From Mycoemilia scoparia (taxonomy: Eukaryota; Kickxellomycota; Kickxellomycetes; Kickxellales; Kickxellaceae): DNA of 64,000 nucleotides. The stretch lies in the NCBI GenBank assembly GCA_027575805.1, contig JANBPU010000010.1, forward strand, positions 1 to 64,000, in the 5' to 3' direction. Made by a program: the position numbers and the translations under genes. Numbering within the stretch: position 1 is the stretch's first letter; each line of letters starts with the position of its first letter. This document shows positions 55,201 through 64,000 of the stretch, one piece after another. A model generated the notes under the pieces. That model made no database searches and had not been told where the DNA came from. It was given only the letters and a program-made list of their open reading frames with translations.

Positions 55201-56270
55201 TGGTCCGATCCAAATACAGAATTTATAGCTGTGTCGGAATCGTTCGAGTTGGACGATGTGTGCACAGAGGGACAGCGGTTCTGCGTCTTAGCTTCGGCTT
55301 GAAAACCTGCGTCTTCAATGGCCTGTTCAAGTTGGGAAATAGTGACAGCTGCGTTGTCATACTGGATTCGGGCTACTCCGTTTTCTAAGTCCACGCTTGA
55401 AGACTGGACACCGCTACCAAGGCTCTTCAGTGCCTGGGTAACACTCTGAACACAAGAGTGACATGTCATGCCTTGGATATTTATCACGCACTGCGTTATT
55501 GACTGTGTTGGAATGTGGTTATTTTGGCTGCTGCTTAGCGGGGAGAAGCTGAAATAGTCTTGCTGATTCGCACCTGAATCTAGAGTGGGAATGAATCCAC
55601 AGTCAGCTATCGATTCGACTAGGCTGTCTGATGAAATTTGCTTGGGGTCATGGGTGATCTCCCCCACTTCATTTTCAAGACTAACTTTGACGGACTGCAC
55701 TCCCGGAAGATCGCCAACAGCGCTTTCTATACTCTTCACACAAGACTGGCATGTCATTCCTTTTATATTGATGGTGGTTGTTATAAAGTTACCACTGCCA
55801 TTTTCACAATCCCTGGCCTCTTCGGATGCAAATGCTTCAAATCCACAATCCTCTATAGCTTCCACAATTTTTGCAAGAGGTGTGACCGAGGGGTTAAACC
55901 GAACTGAAGCTTTCTCATCTTCAAGACTAACGTCGACAGTTTCTATCCCATTAACCTCGCTTAGAGCGCTTTTTATGCTCTTGACACATGACTGACAGGT
56001 CATACCACGTATTTCGATAACGGCTTGTTGTATACCTGGCTTGCCGTGGTTTGAAATCTCAGCACCAAACCCACAGTCTTCTATAACACCAACTATTTCC
56101 TCTGGAGCGGCATAGGTTGGAAAATACTCTACTTTGGCGCTTGAGTTTTCAAGACTGACCTTGATAGAGGCGATACCAACTTGGCTTGAAAGCGCAGCTT
56201 CTATGGACCTGACGCAGGACTGGCAAGTCATGCCAGTGACACTGACTTCTATTGTCCTTGCTTCCTCCAT
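52257..56270 (-). CDS. CCC2: Copper-transporting P1B-ATPase with six metal-binding domains
   Basis: Single exon, 1337 residues. It pumps Cu+ from the cytosol into the secretory pathway or out of the cell. Six N-terminal HMA domains each carry MTCxSC: four with MTCQSC or MTCHSC (residues about 13, 90, 174, 268) and two with MTCASC and MTCTSC (about 385, 456). The core has the TGES loop (about 743), the transmembrane CPC in VVVSCPCALGLSTPTAVM (about 866), the phosphorylated Asp in VVFDKTGTLT (about 908) and SEHPLG. The hinge motif reads FVGEGINDSPALAASDVG, i.e. GEG where GDG is standard. The C-terminal tail of about 110 residues is Ser/Pro-rich with a possible sorting segment. Yeast Ccc2 has two HMA domains; six is the animal ATP7A/B number. 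Confidence 0.95.
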   Translation of the reverse strand: MEEARTIEVSVTGMTCQSCVRSIEAALSSQVGIASIKVSLENSSAKVEYFPTYAAPEEIVGVIEDCGFGAEISNHGKPGIQQAVIEIRGMTCQSCVKSIKSALSEVNGIETVDVSLEDEKASVRFNPSVTPLAKIVEAIEDCGFEAFASEEARDCENGSGNFITTTINIKGMTCQSCVKSIESAVGDLPGVQSVKVSLENEVGEITHDPKQISSDSLVESIADCGFIPTLDSGANQQDYFSFSPLSSSQNNHIPTQSITQCVINIQGMTCHSCVQSVTQALKSLGSGVQSSSVDLENGVARIQYDNAAVTISQLEQAIEDAGFQAEAKTQNRCPSVHTSSNSNDSDTAINSVFGSDQGTSTGNNGSRSQNIAVIETANFNVGGMTCASCVASIERNVGKKAGIANIDVSLLSQRAKVTFDPTQIGLEDIAQAIESLGFTAQAITESVDSKVDLKIFGMTCTSCVRLIERTVGRAPGIISVSVNLPMETGCIEYRRDLTGVREIIRLIEGAGFNAIVTEAGNNTAQIESLERTKEILMWKRNFWRSLLFSIPVLLLAKLFPHVPVMRDIVSYQIIPGAPVGPILEMLFSIPIQFGIGRQFYINSWKALKHGNANMDVLVVTGTSLSFFFSAFMLLWSLIHGKHPKPHCFFEASAMLITFVSLGRYLENMAKSNASTALSKLMTLAPSQTTLVEMDPSTGDVIRERQIATELVEVDDILRVLPGEKVPVDGELIYGQTDIDESTVTGESVPVPKTVGSTVVAGTVNCSGTFTMRASRVGSDTTLSQIVKLVEEAQTKKAPIQAFADTVSQYFVPGVLIIAALTFIGWMVISHTNLPKPAMLEEQAKMTGSYTVVCLKMAVAVVVVSCPCALGLSTPTAVMVGTGVGAQMGLLIKGGAVLEAAHKITTVVFDKTGTLTIGQPSVTEFASQDSKLERAFLAIIGAAESGSEHPLGKAVLSYAKSMLNVEQIQARISNFQSAVGKGVVADVKLGSSAPGFGTAWEETSVAVGNLQLMHEHGASVPKEISSHIKQREEALGRTIVFVSINHSYAGWVSLSDTLRPEASSSIHTLKEMGLEVVMVTGDQKLTAEAIAVECGIQKVYAGVSPSGKTDIVRKLRARQLETGKPCRVAFVGEGINDSPALAASDVGIAVCSGTDVAMEAAGMVLMRADLTDVVAALDLSSTIFRRIRWNYIWASVYNLVGIPLAMGLFVPFGMMLPPMFAGLAMALSSLSVMASSLLLKLYSKPLCTAPGKAAYTSIEMSDSTETDTLSEAHLYSPYPTSDGLSATFGGSSNNPYMPLPRMDKSRSGTKGSEEFEMSEFVKTSSTNKQGYAPLSAEP

Positions 56271-57299
56271 TTAAATGCGAAATGTTCGAATTGGTATTGT
56301 AATTTAGAAAGAAATGTTCTCTAGGAGTATTCTCCTATACTGAGGAATAGTTTATAAAGTGCCTCTTCGCCCCTATTGAGCTAAACGGTAGCTGTGTATA
56401 TCGTCAAGACGCAGTAGTGGGTATATAGGCAGTAATGGACCTTTATAACTGCTCTGGGGTAGCTGCCTGCGTGTGTGTATATGGCAGTAGTTATATATGA
56501 TGATGAGAAAATAAAATGGATATAATAATTGTTATGGTGTTGGAAAGGGATGTGAAGGCAAAAAGATAAAGGTACAAAGAAATGTATGCTAAAGACCCCA
56601 GCTATATGCCTGATGTTTTTTAGTAAGCAGGCTTTTGTGATATTATCAGATTCCAGGAACGGACAGTCCAAATGTGTAAATAAATTTGAGGACAAGGTGG
56701 CAACCAATCTAGACGGCTATTAGCTTTCATCAGCCAATCAGAAATGCGAAGAATCTTTACAGAACCTTTCGTTCTAAAATCTAAATTCCGAGTTGCACAC
56801 ACAATTCGGATAAGCCGCACAAGTGCTCCATTAATTTATCTCCTTCATAAGCTGGCCACCAATCAATTCAACCACTACAAGAACTTTTAACAAAGCTACT
56901 CAAACTGTTGATTCAAGGCTCAATAGAAAACCCATACCGTTTATGTACCAACAAAGTTAGTAGTAGGAATGCGACAACCTGATCAGCTGAAGCGCCAGCA
57001 TAGCTATTCTGTTAACGTCTTTGAAATAAATACTCGAAATATTGAATGGACTATTTATTAAATACTAGGGATTAATCCAATCATGGATTCTGACTAAGGG
57101 ATATTCAGAAATAATATCCCATTAGTCTATAAATGGTCAAAGAGTAATATGGATCATAATTTTTGAAGGGTGACCATTTGCTAATAGACTGTGATCATTC
57201 ATTTGGCTGTGATTGCCCCTATAATCGCAGGCCACCAAAAGTCACCCTTCAAAAATTATGATCCATATTCTGATTAGCAATGCACATGGTAAAGACGAT
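56271..57299. other. Intergenic region with one MITE
   Basis: 1 kb between the copper ATPase start and the Arp9-like stop. It contains the MITE at 57150-57265, only 35 bp past the Arp9-like stop codon. No supported gene in the rest. Confidence 0.5.
57150..57265. mobile_element. MITE family A copy with perfect 25-bp inverted ends
   Basis: 116 bp beginning TGGATCATAATTTTTGAAGG and ending CCTTCAAAAATTATGATCCA; the 25-bp terminal inverted repeats are identical. Flanked by TA at 57148-57149 and 57266-57267. Interior: catttggctgtgattgcccc and ggccaccaaaagtcaccc. This is the best-preserved copy and defines the family. Confidence 0.92.
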
Positions 57300-59157
57300 C
57301 TAAAACTGTTTTGTGTGGATGACGGCTGGACCATGGTTGTTATAATCAATTTTTGTCACATGATACGACGCTGAGCCCAAAGCAACCTATTTTTTTTATC
57401 GGCCAGATATTATTAAATTTGTCACTTCTAAATTCTTAATATATAGCACGTGTGTTAACTAACCTTTGCTATTATCATCGCTCCCAGGAAGGATGACCAA
57501 TGAGAGTAGTCTTTCCAGGCATGGAAGTAGTCTGGGAGCGATTTGAACTTTGGTTCGCGACATTGGGTTTCAGAGAATATTTCACTTGTTGCAAGGGAAA
57601 CTTTTTGTAGTGAGGAATCAATCTTTGATTTTAGTCCTATAATGTGTAGAAAAATGTCAGGGTGAGATATGCATATATCAAGAAGCTAATATTAATATTA
57701 TCCAAAAACAACACATTTTGTATCTCTAACCTTTGAATTGAGATGAGCCACCAACTAGATGTATTCCTTCCCAAAGTGAGACTCTTTTTGTATGGTCACA
57801 AAGTAGTATGGACTGCTTGATGGCGTCAACAAGCCTATCATTGGTTTCCTTGCCAGGAATCATGGTCGAGTCTACCAAGATCTTTGCCGCCTGATAGCGC
57901 CAATCGCCGAGTGGGTACTATATTGATAAAAATGAGTGTTTGCAGCAATGTTCCTTTACTTTTAAATGGTAAGGAGAGAATTTAATTTAAAGATCCTACT
58001 TTGATGCCCGAGTACTCAAATTCCACATCATCAGTGTTTTGCGCATTATCTTGTGGTAGCGGAGTTGCAGTTTTAAATTCTATAAGGCCCGATTCCTTTA
58101 GTGCCTGTACAAAGCCATCATCTAGTTTTCCATCAGCTGCACTCATAATTCTTTCATCTTCCTTTAGAAGTCCAGCCAAGTAATTAGTTACATCGCGTCC
58201 ACCAACATCTATCGTCCTTATTGCGTGCTCAATGATTATGGAGTCAATGACAGGAACCACAGCTATATATGGTTATAAAATGCTATTAATGAGATACTAT
58301 ACTTCAATGTATTAATGATGCTGTTGCCATTTTCTTACTTGTTTTAGTATGGCCAAAATCGATAACAAGACCAGTAGTATCTCCATCACCGTACAGAGCT
58401 AACAATGGCTGCTCAACTATCATCAGTGCTGGTGTGTTGATATTTTCAAAGAGTATCTGGGTCAATGCCTCCATGTCACCTTTCGACCACCCAACAGGTA
58501 TACTAAATACAATGGCACACTGGTTGTGGGGAATGTTGACACCCAGCCCCTTGACCAGGATGTACTTGCTATTTTTCGATTGGAAGGGTTTGTTTAGAAG
58601 ACTTAAACATATATCTTCGGAAATGCGTAAACTATATATTTTTTATCTTTACGGATTACTTACCAAAATGCAGAAAATGCCTCCCAGTCAGTAACGCGGT
58701 TATCCTCAAGCAGATTAAAAGTCTTGGATAGCTGTGATGGGTCGACATTTTCAAGAGCCTCACCAAAAACATAGTTAGTTTTTTTGGGAGCACTTTGGCC
58801 ATTTTCCTTTTCCTTTAAAGAGTCTTCATCTTTCTTTTCGTCGCCATTCTTTTCTGGGGTCACAGAACTACCATTTTGATCCGAGGATGGGGAACCAGCT
58901 TGTCCTTGAGCTTCTTTTTCAGAATTGCCTTTGAGAATCCCAGCTCTCGTGGGAATTATCTAAATGGTTGAGCATAATAAGGCATAAGTGGGAAGTGTAC
59001 ACATACTTGGTTATAGCATAATATACCAATAATATGGATGGCCTATTCATACCACTGATGGGAGCTGGTTTGGGTCGACAGTGTTTCTTATAGCTTTTGT
59101 CTGATAACTTCCAACCTCAACGACTATGTGATTAGCCTCGTTCAGTAAATATGCCAT
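57300..59157 (-). CDS. ARP9: Actin-related protein, Arp9-like
   Basis: Seven exons: 59053-59157, 58664-58959, 58339-58631, 58000-58262, 57731-57917, 57464-57636, 57300-57386; about 467 residues. Actin-fold blocks in order: HIVVEVGSYQTKAI, IIPTRAGILKG, a charged insert of about 45 residues (EKNGDEKKDEDSLKEKENGQ), YVFGEAL, VTDWEAF, IVFSIPVGW, LMIVEQPLLALYGDGDTTGL, VIDFGHTKTIAVVPVID, IDVGGRDVT, HLVGGSSQFKGL, SSFLGAMIIAK and the terminal TKIDYNNHGPAVIHTK. The final exon is essential; without it the protein would stop at KVS and lack the actin C-terminus. Nucleotide-binding loops are degenerate, as in Arp9. I favour Arp9 (SWI/SNF and RSC) over other nuclear Arps with moderate confidence. Confidence 0.85.
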
Positions 59158-59384
59158 ATTAAATAATTACACTAGGTAGTTTCGCACTATTTTACGTGGT
59201 ATCTATAGTTTGCTTTGTGGTTAACATTGAGTTTATAATGAATATTATGTTATGGGTTGAAACGATTAGTTGGCACTGATTATAAAAGGGAGCGGCTTTC
59301 AGTGTTCCTTTTCTTATCCCTGCTCATTATTATCAAACTTTTTTAAATACTGATATATTTGAAGTATATTCCAACACACCCAAA
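59158..59384 (+). promoter_or_regulatory. Divergent promoter with TATA box for HBS1
   Basis: 227 bp between the Arp9-like and HBS1 start codons. TATAAAAG at 59281-59288 lies 97 bp upstream of the HBS1 ATG on the plus strand and is followed by pyrimidine-rich sequence (ccttttcttatccctgc), as in fungal core promoters. Confidence 0.5.
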
Positions 59385-62300
59385 ATGTCTCGGCACCGCG
59401 CTGTTCGTAATATAGCTCTAAATGGTATGCATAATTCCGTAAATTATCCTCCAAATTTTACTTGGGATTAATCTAATTCATTTCCTTACTTTAGATATAT
59501 ATATTGAGGAGGATGATTATGTCGATGACCAGGAGTTCTTGGATGAACTTGAGGGTGCTACAGATGAGCAAAAAGGTATTTATGTCTATACAGTTCTCTT
59601 TTTCCTTAATACATGTATATGATGTATTGTACTGGTATATTTATTGAAACGCATTTATTACATTTTAGCACAACTTGAAAGCGGTGTGGAGGCACTAAGA
59701 GAAAAGCTAGAGAAGAAATTTATAATTAACGATAACGAGATAAAAAAGGCACTTTGGGATACTTATTTTGATGAAGCAGAAGCCATGAAATGGCTAAAAA
59801 GTAAGTTTTTATACATATTTAAATATGAAGTTGACGAGGGAGTTAAATACTCATCCTTATGGCCATCAATTTGTAGAAACACTGAAGCCAAAGACCACAA
59901 AAAGTAAAGGTGAGATGGATATTCAGGACGGCGAGGACGAAGACAGCGAACTAGAAGCCGGTGATAGTGGTAAAAGATCTGATGCTAAACCACTGGGTAG
60001 TAAAGGCACATTCGGATCGCTAAAATCCCTCTCAATGATGACCAACGGTATGAGCAGCTTGAGCATTGGACCAAAGCTTGGAACCACATTACTGAGTCCT
60101 AAGTCGAATCAATCAGAACATATCCCTAAGTCTTCAGCTATACAAGGAAAAGGTATTGGACCATTGTCGAAGGGAGGGAAGCCTTTAGCATCGTTATCAA
60201 GCCTAGCATCTAAAGGCAACAACACTTCTGGTCCATCTCTTGGGTCTCTCTCAAACACTTCAAAGACTTCAAAGCCTCTTAATACGAGTTTGACCAGGAA
60301 TGCCTCAGAAAAGCCAGTGTCACTTTCTACTTTGGCTGGCTCGCAAGTAAACAAGACTGCTACTGTAGATAGTAGCGGAAATCATATAAATAATGCTTTA
60401 AGGGCACTGCGGTCTAAGTCTACAGTCTCACAGCACACCCAAATAGAGGGATCTATTGCTATGTCAATCCCTTTATCAAGGGGTACTTTACCAGAGTTCA
60501 CCAAAGTTAGAAAGCCAGCGTCTGTCTACCCCAAAGTCCACCATAAGTCAAATACCATCGAATTAGACATAGATCCAGCAGCACCGCCCTCGCTATTTGC
60601 AGACTTTATATTTTCCAGTCTTTATGGTAACCAGGTTTTAGGTCATAAGCAAGACTCAATAACCAGCGCCAACTGGCTGTCTATGCTCTTGTCTCAGCAG
60701 CAACCACCAACAGATCCCTCAGCCGTCCTGAATAGTCAAAACCAACATGAAAATGAATACTGTTTTAACCGCAATAATTACCGTAATGACTGCGGTACTT
60801 ATCCGAACCTTTCATTTTTACGTGCTGTAGGAAACTCCGGTGCAAGCACACCAAAGGGTTCAAAAGGCGCAAAACCGCAAGGGCAAAAGGCAAAGTCTGC
60901 TGTAAAGCCATTTGGGTTTGATAAACCTAGCCCAGATGATGTGGTGATTGCTGCACAGCAAAGAGCAGACCATAAAGATGGGGCTGGTGGGGCAGGCAAG
61001 ACAAAAGCTGGTAAATAGCTTTCCATTTTATTTAACTACATTTTAACTCACAAACTTTGCATAACTGGTCTTTGTAATTTACTCATATAAACCCTATTCA
61101 CGCCCTTTTAACCACTCCTTTGTATAAATGTACCTGGCTACAACAACTGCTCCACTTAATAATGTCATAAATACAGATTCTCAAGACCCCGTCTCTACTC
61201 AGGCCTCAAGTGTCGCTGGTGACATTGATTATGTTCCAGAGCCTGCTCAAAAGGGAAAACCAAAGCGCAGGGACATTTCTATTACTGATAGAACCAATCT
61301 GATCGTAATTGGTAAGTCTTGTTATATGATTCAACCTTAACATCATGACCGAATGGGCTTTATGTGTGGCCATTCCAACATCTGGTTCAATTTCACTTTG
61401 GATCAAATGTGAGATAGACAGAAGTAGGCCCCCGGGATTTAACCCAGCCATCAGCTAATCTATATGCAACTCTTGGGACCTATTTTTGTCTAATCCCTTA
61501 CGTGATCTGAATATTTAAATAACTTTTATATGCATCATTCATAATCCACAGGACACGTTGATGCTGGAAAGAGCACAATGATGGGACACTTTTTGTACAA
61601 GTTGGCCGATGTGGATCATAGAACTATGGCCAAATATAAGCGTGACTCAGAAAAGATAGGAAAAGGATCATTTTCATATGCCTGGGTTCTGGACGAAACA
61701 GATGAGGAGCGCGAAAGGTAAAAAATAAACCTTGATGCTAACAACTGTGATATCTACCCAAACTTCATTTTCAATAAGTGTCAACTTTTTTGAATGCCGG
61801 TATAGAGGTGTTACGATAGATGTTGCCACCAGGTCTTTCGAAACTACAAACAAAAAATTCACGTTGCTTGATGCACCAGGACACAGGGATTTCGTTCCCA
61901 ACATGATATCTGGTGCTGCACAGGCAGATGCTGCTGTCCTAGTTATTGATGCTGGCACCGGCGGATTTGAGTCTGGGTTTGATGGCCAAGGTCAAACCCG
62001 CGAGCACGCAATCCTCATTCGTTCCTTGGGAGTTCGCCAGCTCATTGTTGCAATAAATAAGATGGACATGGTGGGCTGGTCTGAGGAAAGGTATAATGAA
62101 ATTGTTTCGCGATTGACCGAGTTCCTGTCATCAGTTGGATTTGCTAGTGACAGTGTCAAATATGTTCCGGTCAGTGGTCTTGAAGGAATCAACCTGACCA
62201 AGTCTACCAAAGATGACGAACCAATAGCACCCCAGACATGGTACAGAAGGGGACCTGTCCTTGAGGAGCTGCTTGACTCACTAGCTTCCCCAGAAAGAAA

Positions 62301-63304
62301 CATCGATAAGCCTTTCCGACTACCAGTAATAGAGTTCTTCCGCGGCGGTACCTATACAAGCGGAAGAAGCGGCAAAATCGTGACTGTTCACGGAAGGATT
62401 GTCCAAGGGAAAGTTGCAATTGGAGATAGACTGGTATTAATCCCTGGAAATGAAAAGGCGATAGTCAAAGGTAAGCACCACTACAAAGCTTTTTATAGTT
62501 TCAAATATGGATCATCATTTTTGAAGGATATCTTTTGGTGGCCAGCGATTATAAGAGTAATCACAGCCAAAGGATAGACGCCCTTCAAAAACTATCACCT
62601 ATATCAATGCCTCAAATTCAATTTTCGCAGAAATGTCTAATACGCTGTATTTTCGTCTTGTAGCAATCGAAGCTGTATCAGAGGATGTAGACTATGCTGT
62701 TGATGGCGAAAATGTGTATCTAACAATTGATGGAATCGACATACAACAGATGAGGTAGGCCGAGTTATGCAGGTCTATCTTCACATAAATTTCCTTTACA
62801 GCTTTAACAATTTTAACTACAAACGCCCATATCTAATTAATTTCTGTAGTATCGGATCTGTTCTTTGCAAGCCAAACTTTCCTGTTCAGTATTCTGACAG
62901 GTTTATTGCTCAAATAGTGGTATTTGAAGCTCCCGTTCCCATTACGAATGGATTCCCAGTCATATTGCACATACAGAGCGATAATAAGCCGGCATATGTT
63001 TCTAAACTAATATCTGTGATTGATCAAAGCACTGGAGAGGTTAAAAAATCAAAGCCAAGGTAATTATATAACATTGAGAGTATTGTTAGCGCTACAGCTT
63101 ATTTTCGTTATGCTTTCTCTCACATCTGATATGAATGTTGCTTTTTGTAGACACATTGGTCAAGGGGTTACGGCAAATGTCGAAATCAAAGTGGAGAGCT
63201 CTGTATGTATAGATTTATTCAGAGAGTCAAAAGACCTTGGAAGAATTGCTTTGAGGAGCGGCGGAATCACACTGGCGGCTGGAATTATAACCGGCGTTAT
63301 TTAA
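59385..63304 (+). CDS. HBS1: Ribosome-rescue GTPase HBS1 (possible HBS1/SKI7 dual gene)
   Basis: Ten exons: 59385-59424, 59495-59575, 59669-59800, 59877-61010, 61177-61311, 61552-61717, 61806-62470, 62664-62754, 62850-63059, 63151-63304. Hbs1 with Dom34 frees stalled ribosomes. Exons 1-3 encode the HBS1 N-terminal domain ([38 protein letters not shown]). Exon 4 is a 378-residue Ser/Lys-rich linker with a hydrophobic [14 protein letters not shown] patch. The GTPase follows: [55 protein letters not shown], then two beta-barrel domains ending [17 protein letters not shown]. Exon 4 could be skipped without a frame change, and intron 4 reads into a stop at once (GTAAATAG). Intron 7 holds a MITE. 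Confidence 0.95.
62508..62601. mobile_element. MITE family A copy inside an HBS1 intron
   Basis: 94 bp beginning TGGATCATCATTTTTGAAGG and ending CGCCCTTCAAAAACTATCACC plus TA, flanked by TA. The interior has ttttggtggccagcgattat and atcacagccaaagg. It occupies half of the 193-bp seventh HBS1 intron. Confidence 0.85.
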
Positions 63305-63399
63305 TCCTTACATTTTTGAATGCTTTTAAAAGTACAAAATATGTGTGCTTGGCAATAAAGAGGGCTATCAACAAACATTTTATAACCACCTTTATAATA

Positions 63400-63906
63400 T
63401 CAGCAACATCTCTCTGCACCACAGAGTATCCAACTCCAGTATGAGCCGGTGTAGTCTCTCTCTGTTTTGTTAATTGCTCGATCCTTGGTTCTTGTGACAG
63501 TTTCTCTCATGCCATATTGAGCAGGGGGTGAATAGCCAAGAAGACTTTGACCCTCATTGTAATAACTGTCGGTTGTACCGAACCCGGTCACCGTATCTTC
63601 CTGGGCATCATCTGGACAACTCCAACCACTATCATCCTCGCTATAGTTGCTTAAATTATCATTAAAATCTTGATCAAGACCATTTGTTAATTCTTTTTTG
63701 GTCTTTGGTCGATTTTTGTGGTCCCTGAATATTCGCTCTATTGTCACAAACATCAAAATAGTTCAATTAGCCGGATGGCTCATCTACACCAACTCTACTT
63801 GACATTTTGCTTTATAATGGCTATTTTAAATACCTAGTTGGCCAATACGATCTTCACTTCCTGCTCTCCATTCATTCCACGACTTTTTATTTGTCTGCTG
63901 ATCCAT
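63400..63906 (-). CDS. Unrecognised small protein ending in Cys-Cys
   Basis: Two exons: 63834-63906 and 63400-63737; 136 residues. Splicing (GTATTT donor, AATAG acceptor, phase 1) joins MDQQTNKKSWNEWRAGSEDR to IFRDHKNRPKTKKE. The middle is acidic and Gly/Ser/Tyr-rich (NLSNYSEDDSGWSCPDDAQE, GFGTTDSYYNEGQSLLGY), then a basic patch (RETVTRTKDRAINKTERD), a Trp-rich end (SYWSWILCGAERCC) and stop. The terminal CC resembles Rab-type geranylgeranylation ends, but no GTPase domain is present. I recognise no family. Convergent with HBS1, 95 bp apart. The gene model is inferred from frame continuity and could have further 3' exons. Confidence 0.6.
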
Positions 63907-64000
63907 AGAGAAGATGTATGAGTAGAGCTACTTTAGTCCAAAACATAAGTGACAACAATAGTCAAATCAAACTAACTCAATCTATATAATAACCATAAAA

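Noticed and set aside
57455..57463. Stop codon after AKVS in the Arp9-like gene
   Set aside because: GTTAGT is a donor; the exon at 57300-57386 restores the actin-family C-terminus.
61128..61176. ATG at 61128 as the start of a separate GTPase gene
   Set aside because: The GTPase continues from the HBS1 N-terminal exons; this stretch lies in intron 4.

Overview
The window is a gene-dense piece of an intron-rich, AT-leaning eukaryotic nuclear genome, and almost certainly a fungus. The gene set includes an MCH1-type MFS transporter, a Psr1-type phosphatase, SWI1 with an Arp9-like actin-related protein, an Sfr1/Mei5-like protein and a small mitochondrial-type protein with a PKEVWSPAGGWW signature that I associate with fungi. 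Several traits (a PEHE-domain protein, a copper ATPase with six metal-binding domains, dense small introns, frequent GC-AG introns) would suit an early-diverging zygomycete-grade lineage, but that placement is a guess. No rRNA, tRNA or CRISPR array was recognised.

Layout. 1-640: a solo LTR inside a MITE, plus part of a second LTR in reverse orientation. 1.3-13.5 kb: Tim44-like/MAIP1-like protein, mitochondrial-type peptidyl-tRNA hydrolase, PEHE-domain protein, MSH2 (15 exons), a small unrecognised protein and MED6. 13.9-23.8 kb: prefoldin subunit 3, Psr1-like phosphatase, OGG1, Sfr1-like protein and a charged conserved protein. 25-28 kb: a secreted CAP-domain protein followed by 2.2 kb holding three MITEs. 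28-39 kb: membrane-anchored FN3 protein, MTH1-type Nudix hydrolase, DDX51/Dbp6 helicase, NIT1 amidase and BED zinc-finger protein. 40-48 kb: SWI1 and the MFS transporter. 48.5-52 kb: proteasome beta-1, a small membrane protein and two unrecognised ORFs. 52-64 kb: copper ATPase, Arp9-like protein, HBS1 (possibly HBS1/SKI7) and an unrecognised small protein.

The genes do not form operons. They are mostly housekeeping genes in convergent and divergent pairs with gaps of about 70-500 bp. Functional echoes are the DNA-repair set (MSH2, OGG1, the MTH1-type sanitiser, the Sfr1-like mediator) and two SWI/SNF subunits (SWI1 and the Arp9-like protein).

Exon coordinates were worked out by hand from splice signals, reading frame and protein-family continuity. 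The strongest non-gene signals are: a TA-flanked MITE family with nine copies, three of them inside introns of conserved genes; a nested solo LTR with a 5-bp target duplication; an unusually high share of GC-AG introns (6 of about 84); and an HBS1 gene whose long cassette exon and stop-bearing intron match the HBS1/SKI7 dual-product architecture.
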